This document shows, one piece after another, positions 40,185 through 40,259 of a DNA stretch of 40,259 nt (within the stretch, counting starts at the first letter, position 1; every line of letters begins with the position of its first letter). This DNA is from Akkermansia sp. (GTDB taxonomy: Bacteria > Verrucomicrobiota > Verrucomicrobiia > Verrucomicrobiales > Akkermansiaceae). The notes under the pieces are model-generated. The model saw only the letters and a program-made list of their open reading frames with translations, made no database searches and was not told the origin of the DNA. The DNA is taken from NCBI GenBank assembly GCA_017398355.1, contig JAFQGD010000003.1, positions 1 to 40,259 on the forward strand. Direction: 5' to 3'. The position numbers were made by a program, and so were the translations under genes.

Positions 40185-40259
40185 ATGAAACACAACATCA
40201 TCAACAACGTACTGGCAGCAGTAGCCCACCTGCCACAAGCTGAGCAGGATACCCTCCGC
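40185..40259 (+). CDS. Start of an unidentified gene, cut by the window end
   Basis: An open frame begins MKHNIINNVLAAVAHL and runs off the right edge after 25 codons. The visible part looks like an amphipathic helix (Asn/Ala/Leu-rich). It is 29 nt downstream of the hsdS fragment on the same strand, so it may belong to the same restriction-type island. No family can be assigned. Confidence 0.45.
   Translation, partial: MKHNIINNVLAAVAHLPQAEQDTLR

Overview
The window looks like chromosomal DNA of a Gram-negative Verrucomicrobiota bacterium, most likely an Akkermansiaceae gut lineage. This is inferred from the giant autotransporter whose start matches a pattern I associate with Akkermansia, the orphan cluster of three large pseudopilins of the kind found in Verrucomicrobiota, the ExbB/ExbD/TPR operon, and the almost complete absence of Shine-Dalgarno sequences. 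No species can be named from the sequence alone.

Layout. 236-952 is a VanX/DdpX-type dipeptidase. 1025-8639 is one tight operon: TolQ/ExbB, ExbD, a secreted TPR protein, a class A PBP with a ruined transpeptidase site, an inositol-monophosphatase-like enzyme and the 16S rRNA methylase RsmB. 8801-17356 encodes a 2851-residue autotransporter, followed by a strong terminator and a small secreted protein. 18196-26330 holds separate units: thioesterase and class V aminotransferase (-), a SurA-like chaperone (+), a quinone-reductase-like flavoprotein (-), a coiled-coil lipoprotein (-) and the operon uppP-lepB-squalene/phytoene synthase (-). 26527-29041 holds three pseudopilins. 29073-30943 is a lipoate ligase overlapping a Nudix hydrolase fused to a degenerate PPK2-like domain. 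Next come malic enzyme, two tandem thioredoxin-fold proteins, a TrkH/TrkA potassium uptake pair with a HAD phosphatase, and a secreted cysteine-hydrolase candidate (-).

The last 1.75 kb is accessory-like: tRNA-Ala(CGC), a 23-bp palindrome made of its 3' end and terminator, a direct repeat of about 90 bp, hairpin clusters, an AT-rich stretch, a 5'-truncated type I restriction specificity gene and the start of another gene.

Functionally, the first half is dominated by the cell envelope: proton-driven ExbB/ExbD machinery, glycan polymerisation, dipeptide turnover, outer-membrane chaperoning, undecaprenyl phosphate recycling and signal peptide cleavage. The points most worth following are (i) promoters whose -10 box lies 6-9 nt before the start codon, implying leaderless mRNAs, (ii) the Nudix/pseudo-PPK2 fusion, (iii) the transpeptidase-dead PBP linked to the ExbB/ExbD/TPR genes, and (iv) the repeat structure behind tRNA-Ala.
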